From the NCBI RefSeq assembly GCF_949628265.1, contig NC_088788.1, positions 6,882,001-6,946,000 of the forward strand: a DNA stretch of 64,000 nt, in the 5' to 3' direction. Each line of letters starts with the position of its first letter. Positions within the stretch are counted from its first letter, which is position 1. The notes under the pieces are model-generated. The model did not search any database. It was not told the origin of the DNA and saw nothing but the letters and a program-made list of their open reading frames with translations. Below are positions 24,135 to 34,162 of the stretch, piece after piece. Source of the DNA: Cloeon dipterum (taxonomy: Eukaryota > Arthropoda > Insecta > Ephemeroptera > Baetidae). Both the position numbers and the translations under genes were made by a program.

Positions 24135-26878
24135 TTAAAATTCGCTTCGCCTCGGCAAAAACAAATTTCGGCGCTTGAAAGCCTCAAGGAAATCGAAAAT
24201 TGTTTCATCTTTAAGTTCCTTGCAAACATAAGCGTTCAGACACTCGCATAAACTTGGGTCTGGTGTCATATCTTCTATTTGTAATCCTACACCATCGATC
24301 ATGTTCCAGGAGCTGCACCCACTGCACATAAAAAAACTGACATCGGACAGTTTTGGGATAAAAGCCATGGAGTTCTTGATCAGCTTGCACATGGCCGAGA
24401 AGAGGCAAAAATTTTCACCTTCTAAGTAGTTGTTGTAGAGAGGGACATAGGGTCTGCTGCCTACGTACTTCAACGTGACCAGCTTGCGAAGGATTTTTTC
24501 ATTAGAGATGAGTCCGGAGACTTTTTCAATGTCTCTCCAGTCGAACATGTTTCCAAACATCTCAAGTGTCTCCAGATCTGGGGCTGCCAATATATTTGAG
24601 AGATTGACTTTTTTTGACCTGAGGAGAAAAAACGATTTTTAAAATTCAAATTCGGACACTTTTTATCACATATATAACTTACCAGTGAGGTTTCCAGTAG
24701 AGCTGCTTCAATTTTGCAAAATCAGAAATGATATTGGTGTCATCATCCACAATCACATTTTGCAGCTTCAGAACTTCCAAATTAGGGCAGAGCGCGAATA
24801 TTTGGCGGAGTAGCACACCTTTCATCTCGGAGAGAACCAAAGTTCGCAGATTTGCGCCGTATTGTGCCAAGAAAGGTTCTATTGCTGTTGGTGGAGAGTG
24901 GCAGATTTGGAGGCTTTCTAATCTTGGAAATTGGAGCAAGTTACACCAATCTTTCTCCTCATTCATCCTATCGACCTGAAATAAAGCATAGGAATATGGT
25001 TATAGTTACAACAAATAAACAACTTAAATTATTTTGATCATTTTTTTGCTCTTTTTATCCCTGTCCGAGGATCGAAGGACCGGGAAGGGCGCGCACTGCA
25101 CTAGCACGAATGCTGAAACCCGGGTCCCAATAACACCGCGAACGGATAACATAGGCGCACCAGGTCACTCATGGACCCACTCAAGGGCCACTTGCCTCTG
25201 CACCGAGGACTGCATTGAAACGCTAGACATTTGTCCCGTGAAGCCAAATCACGCATGCTGGAAAGGTGCAAACCAGCAATAAGTAGCGAGTCGGCGCCGG
25301 TGCGCCTCCCAGCCCGTTGAGAAATTTGAGCAATTTCCAAGTGTCATTAATAAATAAAATTTAGGTGTGGAAAAATAATTACCCGTAAGTGAGTTACTGA
25401 AGGAAACATGAGTTGCATGCCTTCCACTCCCTGAGCAGTTGTCAGGTGCTGCAGACTTTTCCTGATCGTGTCTTTAATCTGGAATTTCTCTGCTGATCGT
25501 GTTCCAGCTGTGTGGTCGGCCATTTGTTTGAACACTTTCAGGTTAGGCAGGTTGTCGATGCACAGGCGTTCAAATGTTTGGTAACGAACGGATCTAGTGT
25601 CGTTTGAAGGAAGGCACAGATTTTTTTCTTTAAACAGTAACACCCGTAGGTTAGAGAGGCTTTTAACAAGATGTTCTTCATTCTTGAGGTCAGCTAGTGA
25701 AATGTAAATCTTCTCAACTTGGACGTGTTGTAGGCTTGGCATTTTCTTTTTGCACAAAATCTTCAGGTCCGCCAATCGAATGCTGCATCCTGGCATTTCC
25801 AATTTCTTCAGATTTTTCAAAACTCGCAACAGGGAGATTTGAAAGGAATAACACTCGCCAAATATGATTCTTTTGAGGTCTATCCTTAACGACTCGACTT
25901 TGGGAGATTTTGATTCGATTAATTCCATGACCTAGAATTTAAAGACTTGACTAAGAGAGAGCTTCTATAAATAAATTAATTTTTATAATACCTTGCTGAA
26001 CATGCGTTTTTGTGTCTCGCTGTCGAGGGGACAGTAGCTCATCAGCGCCTGCAGGTCAATTTTGTTCGCTGGTAACAAACTCTTAAAGGCCTCGTAGCGT
26101 CGATCGAATTCCTCGATGCTTTGCTGACCAGGGAGACACATCTGGCCTTCAAACCCTCTCATCAGGTGTTCTTGCAGCTTGTTTGCTATAATAAAATAGA
26201 TGTAAAATTTTACTTGATGCATGCAGTTTATAACATATTGCCATTAGTGAAATATAGAGTTCAAATAAAAAAAAATTTAGTTTTTAATCCCTCGATCTTT
26301 TTATATCCTAACTCAATGTTCAATAAAATGTCGATTCATGATGAGATTAAAATAAATTAACCTAACTCGATTTACACAGATTGCAAAAATAAAAAATTAT
26401 AAGAAACAGCTATTAAAATCTCGGTAAAAAATATATAGCACAACCATAGTAAAATTCTTTGAAGGTGATGGAAAAATTAACCTTTTAGGTATTTTTTATA
26501 AGAGCGGAAAAATATTCCACCTTTCAACAAATTGGTTATTTATAGTACCATTTGAGTGTCTTTAACCAAAATAAACAAAGATGAGAGGATCTTTGTTTAT
26601 TTTCTCCAAATTAATTTGTTTTAAATAAGAGAGTACGCGCAAGGCAAAAAAGATTTTTATTTCTATGGCTAATAGAAATTTGAAGAGAAATAAAAATCAT
26701 GTTTAATGTGTTTTAACCTAAACTTACGTAAGTTAGCGGTAACGAGCTGAGGGCCGTTGATCCTCCCATCGAGGATGTTCTTCAGGACCCCTTTACAGGC
26801 CCGATCGCGTAAGCTCTGCAATTTGACCAGTCTCGCCTCAGCGATTTGCAGCTTCATTCTGTCGATCATCACGTCCAT
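24135..26878 (-). CDS. LRR protein, subfamily 1, copy B (five exons)
   Basis: Exons (minus) 26878-26728, 26185-25992, 25931-25383, 24975-24683 and 24618-24135 give 556 residues with the same phases as copy A. N terminus MDVMIDRMKLQIAEARL; exon 2 has CLPGQQSIEEFDRRYEAF; LRRs as in A, with small losses near the end of exon 5. C terminus DETIFDFLEAFKRRNLFLP. Intron 3 is enlarged to about 400 bases by a GC-rich insertion, but its splice sites are intact. A reverse-complemented AATAAA at 24045-24050 is shared with C and D. Confidence 0.85.
25043..25335. mobile_element. GC-rich insertion of about 290 bp in intron 3 of copy B
   Basis: The matching introns of A, C and D are about 90-115 bases and lack this block. 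It is far richer in GC than its surroundings. Ends are TTGCTC on the left and GAGCAA on the right, six-base inverted termini. It carries an 82-residue plus-strand frame (25034-25282) with clustered cysteines (CLCTEDCIETLDICP) and a 79-residue minus frame. I do not recognise it. A short transposon or a captured exon are the likely choices. Confidence 0.6.
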
Positions 26879-28385
26879 GATGATGTCTATATTGAACAAT
26901 AATAGTCAGAAAAAAAATTCAAAAAAGGTAAATATTTTTATAACTTTTTTAGTATTTTATTCGGGAGAGGTCAAAGTGAGCAGTTTTAGCAATTCTAAGC
27001 CCTTTCAAATATTCCGAAAATGATTTCCACTTGCATATTGCAAGTTTCAGAGTGAATAATATTTTTTAATTGAAGTTCATATCATGGGAGTACACAGCAG
27101 GAAATAAATGACGACGTTACACATTTATGGGGAAGTGTTCAAGGGTTGATCCGATCGAACGCAAATACACTCGTTTCAGGTTGTAGGGGAAAGAAAGATC
27201 AGCGAAAAAGCCTACATTTTGTAACACACGGAATGAATTTGAATTTGGTTGATAAAATGGCGGGCTTTGTTTGTGCCAGAATGTGCCTGAACACTGATAA
27301 TTTGAAATCTTTTTGCTTGGATTTGTGAATAGGTGGTTAAAACGCGTAGCCTTCTGAATCAGATATAAATTTCTATTATTTTGTATAATAAATTTAAAAA
27401 AATTTTTATCAATTTGAGCCGCCTCAAGGGTAGTTTTTAAATTTAAAATAATTAGAGATCGCAGCCTGCTGCTCTTGTTTCGGTAGCCGCCTAACCTCGA
27501 CCACGACGTGTCTTCCAACAACGGTCGAAAAAATAAACAAATAAATAATAATGGACTGCAGGGGAAAAATTGGCCTGTGCCCCTCTGGCCGTCAACCACT
27601 GCCCGGCTGTACTATTGAAAATGAGTCTCAGCCGGAAAAATATTCCTTACACTGAACCAACCGCCTCCGCCAGCCGAAAATTCGGCGGATTCAGACCTAA
27701 ATACCGAATAAATTCCAAAATATTCACTTTGGATAAAATATTGAACTTTTTAAGCTTAAAAGACTTACTTAATTATAGGAGAGGGCTGAAAAAGTCGACG
27801 TTTTGTGAGCTGTTAACGCAGTGTGATGTGTGATGCATGTGAGCACTGAGCAAAGCCAAACGCCAGCTGTGATCGCCAAGACACGCGTCTTTTTCCCTGT
27901 CGGCCTGTCGTTTTGTGAGGGCCGAGGGGGAGAGGGTGCGTTAGTTCCCTGATCACAATCACATACCTTTCTGGTCAGGAGAGCCCTCTGAGGGAAACTG
28001 CGGGAAGTGTTTATAGCGGCAGTTTTTCAAATAGATTTAACGGGTGTTTTTTCTTGAGAAAATAAGTTACCGTAAATTTGACAGGTTGATGTCGCGGTAA
28101 ATTTCCAATCAAGTGAATTTGGCCAGTACTTTTTTCGGCCATGCCATCCTGAGCGAGCCAATAATCTGTCAATTTTGGAATGGTTGGAAAAGTGTTAGGT
28201 TTTATCAAAAATATATTATTGTTTGGATGATTATTTGTCGATTTCATGAAGTACGACTTGGAATGACATATTCTGACAATGAGCCAGCCGACTCAACCGC
28301 TCATTTTCTCGCGCCGCCAGCCGCCACCATTTTTTATCGGCTTAGCCAGCTGTGCGGCGCCACCTATTACTTTTATCTTTATATC
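26879..28385 (-). promoter_or_regulatory. Duplicated upstream block of copy B
   Basis: Near-identical to the region upstream of copy A, with the same two donor contexts on the gene strand (near 27974 and 27768). The duplication therefore carried coding exons and control region together. The similarity ends at about 28385, after the CGCCGCCAGCCGCCA and GCTGTGCGGCGCCACC words. Confidence 0.55.
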
Positions 28386-28395
28386 ACCATGCTTG

Positions 28396-28434
28396 CAGCA
28401 AAAAAATGACCCCCCTGCTTGCAGGAGGGTCATC
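28396..28434. repeat. Short GC-rich hairpin
   Basis: AATGACCCCCCTGC and GCAGGAGGGTCAT form an almost perfect inverted repeat with a two-base loop, just beyond the end of the duplicated block. It may be a breakpoint scar. Confidence 0.6.
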
Positions 28435-28437
28435 TAA

Positions 28438-28665
28438 ACTTTTTCTAGATGCGAATTTTTAATTTCTTCAATTTTTGTCAGCTGATTAGCTCTGATTGTT
28501 AACATCAAAATTGGTGATGCTGTAAACATCTTTATGGTCTCATGAGATAGACTGACAATGGCTGATTAACGAGATAATGACATTCTACCCTTAAATTAGC
28601 ATTTATTCGCCTTGATAAGAAACGTTTTGAAATGCTGGAATTTTTGTAACTTTAAAAACATCCTA
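28438..28665 (+). repeat. Interspersed repeat, second copy (matches 11438-11645)
   Basis: Same order of shared words as the intronic copy in the secreted-protein gene, with small indels. It is non-coding. Confidence 0.75.
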
Positions 28666-29160
28666 ACGGCTGATTCATCAATAAGAGGGTTAATCAGCTG
28701 TCAATAAAGAAAGAAAAACGAAAAAAAATCAGTCAGCTTGAAAAATTCACCAATTTCGATGCTGCGCACTAAACTTGTGCGCATCTTTAGCATGCGCAGT
28801 ATGTTCAGATCGCTTCTCCATCTCACGGGGAGCCTGAAACTCATTACTGCGCACGCATGTCCCAAATATAAACCTGCTGCGCAGTCGTAATTTCCAACGG
28901 GGACTATTGACTAGGCTTCCGCACGCATTTCTTCTCCTCTTCGCGTCACTATTAGCAGAGTCAGAATTTGGCAAGGCCGCGCAGCCTTGTGAAAAAACCG
29001 AAAAAACGCAATTTAACAAAATGATGCATCAATTAAAAAAAAATAAATGCGCATAATAAAAAATTATTGACTGCAAAATCCTCTCTTGTGTATTGACTTG
29101 ATTTATTAAATAAAAAAGATTCGTATTTGACAATCCTTTTATTCAAACATAAAATTTAAA
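28666..29160. other. Intergenic DNA
   Basis: AT-rich, with a more mixed stretch at 28750-29000. The minus-strand 90-residue frame there has no recognisable features. I call no gene. Confidence 0.4.
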
Positions 29161-29640
29161 ATGTTGACAGTAGGAAATGCTCGACGCGCCACATTTCCCT
29201 GAGGGTGCTGGCCACCTCTCTGGCGAAGACGCCGCGCGGAGGTGCGACTGGATGACGACGGCGGCGCTGCGCTGTTTGAGGAAGAGGATGCCGTGCTGGA
29301 TGGTCAGCGCCGCCCACCGCACACTCGCGAACTCTGCTGACCCTGAATTAGACAAATTAGACTCTAAAATGCTTTTTGACTCACCTTTGACGGCCTTGTA
29401 GCGCTTCAACGAGCGCTGGATGACCAGCGCCTGCGGTGCTGCACCACCTGCGACCGCTGCTCCTCCGCAGGAACAGCTTCGTCTTGCCGACCTGCCACTC
29501 GCTGCTCGGCACGTCCAGCGGGCCGATGATCAGACTGACCCCTCGAATAAGGGGTTGAGCTGCAGCCAGAGGGGGTCGCGGCGCGGCGTGAGGAGGCATA
29601 GGCGAAGCGCTCCACCAGAGGTTGCATCATCGACGTCGCG
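29161..29640 (-). pseudogene. Frameshifted fragment of an unconventional myosin (converter and IQ motifs)
   Basis: Reading the minus strand in several frames gives pieces of a myosin in correct order: LVERF, SLIIGPLDVPSSEWQVGKTK followed by LFLR (end of the motor domain), EEQRSQVVQHRRR, ALVIQRSLKRYKAVK before a GTGAGT donor, then WAALTIQHGILFLKQR and SAAVVIQSHLR (IQ motifs), and FAREVASTLREMWRVEHFLL. At least four one- or two-base indels separate these pieces, so no single frame encodes them. The rest of the motor is absent. It is either a decayed partial copy or sequence damaged by assembly errors; a parent gene elsewhere is expected. The myosin class is not assigned. Confidence 0.8.
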
Positions 29641-29718
29641 AACGCTGAGTCCCGGCTCCAAACTGAGCATCATATCGCTCAACTTTGACGTCTCACATGA
29701 GGGGCCTGTGATTCAATG

Positions 29719-29905
29719 CACTGCAAGTCAGGGGTGAGAAAATGTCACTGCGCTGCAGCGAGCAAATCTCACCAAGCCGCATGTCACTACTGTGTGGCGC
29801 GAAAAACTCCCCTTTGACAAGGACACCACATGAATAGTGACATGCGGTAAGGTGACATTTTCTCAATGCAGCGAACTGACATTTTCTCACCCCTGACTTG
29901 CAGTG
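29719..29905. mobile_element. MITE with 28-bp terminal inverted repeats
   Basis: Both ends read CACTGCAAGTCAGGGGTGAG inward, continuing AAAATGTCA. Internal sequence is short and non-coding. Second copy at 53787-53943. Confidence 0.85.
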
Positions 29906-29921
29906 TGGGAATTAGGAAAAA

Positions 29922-30945
29922 GCAAGGTCACACCCACAAGCGTCTAAAACACAGGCGGGCATGACCTTGCTGGAAATTAAGTGGAAAAGGGAAAATTAAT
30001 TGAAAAAAAGAAAAGGCAAGGTCACACCCACAAGCGTCTAAAACACAGGCGGGCATGACCTTGCTGGAAATTAAGTGGAAAAGGGAAAATTAATTGAAAA
30101 AAAGAAAAGGCAAGGTCACACCCACAAGCGTCTAAAACACAGGCGGGCATGACCCTGCTGGAAATTAAGTGGAAAAGGGAAAATTAATTGAAAAAAAGAA
30201 AAGGCAAGGTCACACCCACAAGCGTCTAAAACACAGGCGGGCATGACCTTGCTGGAAATTAAGTGGAAAAGGGAAAATTAATTGAAAAAAAGAAAAGGCA
30301 AGGTCACACCCACAAGCGTCTAAAACACAGGCGGGCATGACCCTGCTGGAAATTAAGTGGAAAAGGGAAAATTAATTGAAAAAAAGAAAAGGCAAGGTCA
30401 CACCCACAAGCGTCTAAAACACAGGCGGGCATGACCTTGCTGGAAATTAAGTGGAAAAGGGAAAATTAATTAAAAAAAAGAAAAGGTAAGGTCACACCCA
30501 CAAGCGTCTAAAACACAGGCGGGCATGACCCTGCTGGAAATTAAGTGGAAAAGGGAAAATTATTTGAAAAAAAGAAAAAGCAAGGTCACACCCACAAGCG
30601 TCTAAAACACAGGCGGGCATGACCCTGCTGGAAATTAAGTGGAAAAGGGAAAATTATTTGAAAAAAAGAAAAAGCAAGGTCACACCCACAAGCGTCTAAA
30701 ACACAGGCGGGCATGACCCTGCTGGAAATTAAGTGGGAAAGGGAAAATTAATTGAAAAAAGAAAAAGCAAGGTCACACCCACAAGCGTCTAAAACACAGG
30801 CGGGCATGACCCTGCTGGAAATTAGGTGGGAAAGGGAAAATTAATTGAAAAAAAGAAAAGGCAAGGTCACACCCACAAGCGTCTAAAACACAGGCGGGCA
30901 TGACCTTGCTGGAAATTAAGAAGAAAAGGGTAAATTATTTGAAAA
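29922..30945 (+). repeat. Minisatellite array 1: 11 units of 94 bp
   Basis: Units start at 29922, 30016, 30110, 30204, 30298, 30392, 30486, 30580, 30674, 30767 and 30861. Each has a GC-rich hairpin core, GCAAGGTCA..TGACCTTGC with an inner CCC..GGG pair, and an A-rich spacer. Copies differ by very few bases, mainly CCTTGC versus CCCTGC in the right stem, so the array was recently homogenised. Confidence 0.95.
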
Positions 30946-31007
30946 ATAATTTTCCCATTTCAATAATAAAAGGTAAAGATAGAAAAGAAAAATCAGTACT
31001 GACCTTT

Positions 31008-31057
31008 GTTTGGTTGGTGCGTTGGCAAGCGTTGCACTGGACTGGACCCTCAATTCA
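31008..31057 (-). other. Possible small exon between the two arrays
   Basis: On the minus strand an AG precedes a segment that translates as GPVQCNACQRTNQTK and is followed by GTCAGT, a usable donor. The CxxC motif looks like half a zinc knuckle. It would join in phase with the candidate first exon at 32888-33170. Two weak pieces only; no further exon was found. Confidence 0.25.
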
Positions 31058-31114
31058 GTAGCAAAATTAAGTAAGTAAAATTACTTAGAAAAGGGAAAAT
31101 TAAGGGGAAAAAAA

Positions 31115-32860
31115 CAGCAGGGTCATCCCCGCAAGCGTCAGAAACGCCGGCGGGCACGTCCCTGCTGGAAGTTAAAAAGAAAAGGGAAAATTAAGGAAAA
31201 AATGAATCAGCAGGGTCATCCCCGCAAGCGTCAGAAACGCCGGCGGGCACGTCCCTGCTGAAAATTACTTAGAAAAGGGAAAATTAAGGGGGAAAAAACA
31301 GCAGGGTCATCCCCGCAAGCGTCAGAAACGCCGGCGGGCACGTCCCTGCTGAAAATTACTTAGAAAAGGGAAAATTAAGGGGGAAAAACAGCAGGGTCAT
31401 CCCCGCAAGCGTCAGAAACGCCGGCGGGCACGTCCCTGCTGAAAATTACTTAGAAAAGGGAAAATTAAGGGGGAAAAAACAGCAGGGTCATCCCCGCAAG
31501 CGTCAGAAACGCCGGCGGGCACGTCCCTGCTGGAAGTTAAAAAGAAAAGGGAAAATTAAGGAAAAAATGAATCAGCAGGGTCATCCCCGCAAGCGTCAGA
31601 AACGCCGGCGGGCACGTCCCTGCTGGAAGTTAAAAAGAAAAGGGAAAATTAAGGAAAAAATGAATCAGCAGGGTCATCCCCGCAAGCGTCAGAAACGCCG
31701 GCGGGCACGTCCCTGCTGAAAATTACTTAGAAAAGGGAAAATTAAGGGGGAAAAACAGCAGGGTCATCCCCGCAAGCGTCAGAAACGCCGGCGGGCACGT
31801 CCCTGCTGAAAATTACTTGGAAAAGGGAAAATTAAGGGGAAAAAAACAGCAGGGTCATCCCCGTAAGCGTCAGAAACGCCGGCGGGCACGTCCCTGCTGG
31901 AAATTAAGAAGAAAAGGGAAAATTAAGGAAAAAATGAAACAGCAGGGTCATCCCCGCAAGCGTCAGAAACGCCGGCGGGCACGTCCCTGCTGAAAATTAC
32001 TTAGAAAAGGGAAAATTAAGGGGAAAAAAACAGCAGGGTCATCCCCGCAAGCGTCAGAAACGCCGGCGGGCACGTCCCTGCTGGAAGTTAAAAAGAAAAG
32101 GGAAAATTAAGGAAAAAATGAATCAGCAGGGTCAACCCCGCAAGCGTCAGAAACGCCGGCGGGCACGTCCCTGCTGAAAATTACTTAGAAAAGGGAAAAT
32201 TAAGGGGGAAAAAACAGCAGGGTCATCCCCGCAAGCGTCAGAAACGCCGGCGGGCACGTCCCTGCTGGAAGTTAAAAAGAAAAGGGAAAATTAAGGAAAA
32301 AATGAATCAGCAGGGTCATCCCCGCAAGCGTCAGAAACGCCGGCGGGCACGTCCCTGCTGGAAGTTAAAAAGAAAAGGGAAAATTAAGGAAAAAATGAAT
32401 CAGCAGGGTCATCCCCGCAAGCGTCAGAAACGCCGGCGGGCACGTCCCTGCTGAAAATTACTTAGAAAAGGGAAAATTAAGGGGAAAAAAACAGCAGGGT
32501 CATCCCCGCAAGCGTCAGAAACGCCGGCGGGCACGTCCCTGCTGAAAATTACTTAGAAAAGGGAAAATTAAGGGGGAAAAACAGCAGGGTCATCCCCGCA
32601 AGCGTCAGAAACGCCGGCGGGCACGTCCCTGCTGAAAATTACTTAGAAAAGGGAAAATTAAGGGGGAAAAAACAGCAGGGTCATCCCCGCAAGCGTCAGA
32701 AACGCCGGCGGGCACGTCCCTGCTGGAAGTTAAAAAGAAAAGGGAAAATTAAGGAAAATATGAATCAGCAGGGTCATCCCCGCAAGCGTCAGAAACGCCG
32801 GCGGGCACGTCCCTGCTGGAAGTTAAAAAGAAAAGGGAAAAGTTAGGAAAAAATGAAACA
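31115..32860 (+). repeat. Minisatellite array 2: 19 units of about 90-93 bp
   Basis: Nineteen cores begin about every 90-93 bases, from 31115 to 32766. The core starts CAGCAGGGTCATCCCCGC and ends CGGCGGGCACGTCCCTGCTG. It can fold as CAGCAGGG/CCCTGCTG, CCCGC/GCGGG and GCGT/ACGC. Two spacer types alternate irregularly, one GAAGTTAAAAAG and one AAAATTACTTAG, marking higher-order shuffling. It is related to array 1 by plan (hairpin core plus AAAAGGGAAAATTAA spacer) but not by close identity. Confidence 0.95.
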
Positions 32861-32887
32861 GAAAAAATGAAAAAGAAATCGGACTCA

Positions 32888-33170
32888 CCGGAAATTTGGC
32901 CGCTGTCCCTGATCGTCGTCTGGTGGTCGCTGGCCCCTCAATCATCGTTGACGGCTGCAGACCAGCACCGCGCACGACCTCTTCCCGTCACTGCCAGTTA
33001 GAGACTAATGATACGAGAGTAGGAGAAGTGAAGCAGCAGTCAGACACCAAGAGGGGAAGGAGTGGGGGAAAACGTCGCTTGTTCGCTCCCCCACTTGTGC
33101 CGTCTGGCTCCGCCTCTTTCTTCTGGCTCCGCCCGCGAAGTCAGCTTGCCTGAGCTCGCGCTCTCCGCGA
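32888..33170 (-). other. GC-rich segment, candidate promoter or first exon on the minus strand
   Basis: On the minus strand a frame MIEGPATTRRRSGTAAKFP runs into GTGAGT at 32888. Upstream the DNA is GC-rich and CpG-containing, unlike the flanks. This could be the first exon of a gene whose intron contains array 2. The support is one ATG, one good donor and composition only. Confidence 0.3.
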
Positions 33171-33960
33171 TACAAACTCAATTTAATTTAAATTATACAT
33201 GATTAATTTTTAAATCTATTGGAGACAGCAAAAAACTTGATTAATTTTTTCCCTTTAAATCGGAAATTTAGTTCAAGTTAACAGTGCAGTGGCTGTCCTT
33301 CTTTGGCGATTCGCACAGCACAAATGCGGGATATTCCATCAATTGTTAATTATACAGCAGCAAAAGAGAGATGGGAAGGGAACCGAATTGTGTTTGCAGG
33401 GCGCCGCACGGACGCCTCGGGAAACTATAAGTTCTGTTCCGCCTCCGTGTGTGGCTCATGCTGTTGCATGTTGACCTCTGATGTCGCAAAATCGAGTCTC
33501 GAGACCCATAATTGGACTCGTTCCAAGGTTGCAATGCACAAAAATGCACCATTGGTTTTTTGCGCAAAAAAGCAGCTGAAAAAAAAACACCAGTTTTGAG
33601 TTTTTTCACATTCATTTTTTAGAATTTAACCTAAAAAAGTCACATTTCACGCAAAAAGCTCCCGAAAATTTGGAAAAATTCGACTAGTGTTAGAATTTTC
33701 AGTGCTTGGTGAGACCAGCGTCAAATTTTTACTGATTTGTAAAGATCCCCATTCTTTTATTTTCAATAAAAATGCATATCATGATATGGAAAAGTGCGCA
33801 AATGTTTAGAAAAACCAATTTTTGCGATGTATTGGGTTTTTTCCGGAAAAAACCGGGTTTTTGGCTTTTGCGAACCCCGGGTGGAAGGGGGGGTGGGCCG
33901 CTGCGGTCGCGTGGGCTACTAAAATTAAGAATGCCCCGGTGAATTTTTCGATACCAGTCC
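33171..33960. other. Intergenic DNA with repeat fragments
   Basis: Contains the repeat shared with 8565-8640 and a GGGTGGAAGGGGGGGTGGG tract at about 33880. The open frames overlap one another on both strands and look accidental. LRR copy C homology starts abruptly near 33970. Confidence 0.45.
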
Positions 33961-34069
33961 GGCCCTGCTTGTGTGAAACTCAAATATTGTTGGTGATAGA
34001 GTTGAGTGATGGGTTTTTCCACATGAAATGAAAATTGAGTGTTCAGAATTAAAATCTGCTATTTATAAT

Positions 34070-34075
34070 TTTATT
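34070..34075 (-). promoter_or_regulatory. Polyadenylation signal of copy C
   Basis: AATAAA on the minus strand about 90 bases after the stop. Equivalent hexamers exist for B (24045-24050) and D (54003-54008). In copy A the same position reads TTTAGT, so the hexamer is lost. Confidence 0.55.
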
Positions 34076-34162
34076 AGCATAATAGGAAAGTGAGAGTTCG
34101 CATGGTCTGTCTAACTCCACCTATGAAATTTAAATGTATACAATAATCGACACTTTCTTTGA

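Noticed and set aside
25034..25282. Cysteine-rich secreted peptide gene
   Set aside because: The hydrophobic start lies in LRR intron sequence outside the inserted cassette, so the signal-like N terminus is a fusion artefact.
29922..32860. CRISPR-like regular repeat array
   Set aside because: Spacers are themselves repeated and not unique, units are 90-94 bases, and the setting is eukaryotic. It is a minisatellite.
31115..32860. Tandem exon array or repeat protein encoded by array 2
   Set aside because: One spacer type is open on the plus strand, but the other contains an in-frame TAG and unit length varies by non-multiples of three. On the minus strand there are acceptor-like sites but no donor after the core.
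32896..33153. 85-residue plus-strand protein
   Set aside because: Arginine/serine-rich translation typical of GC-rich non-coding DNA; the minus strand has a better donor context.
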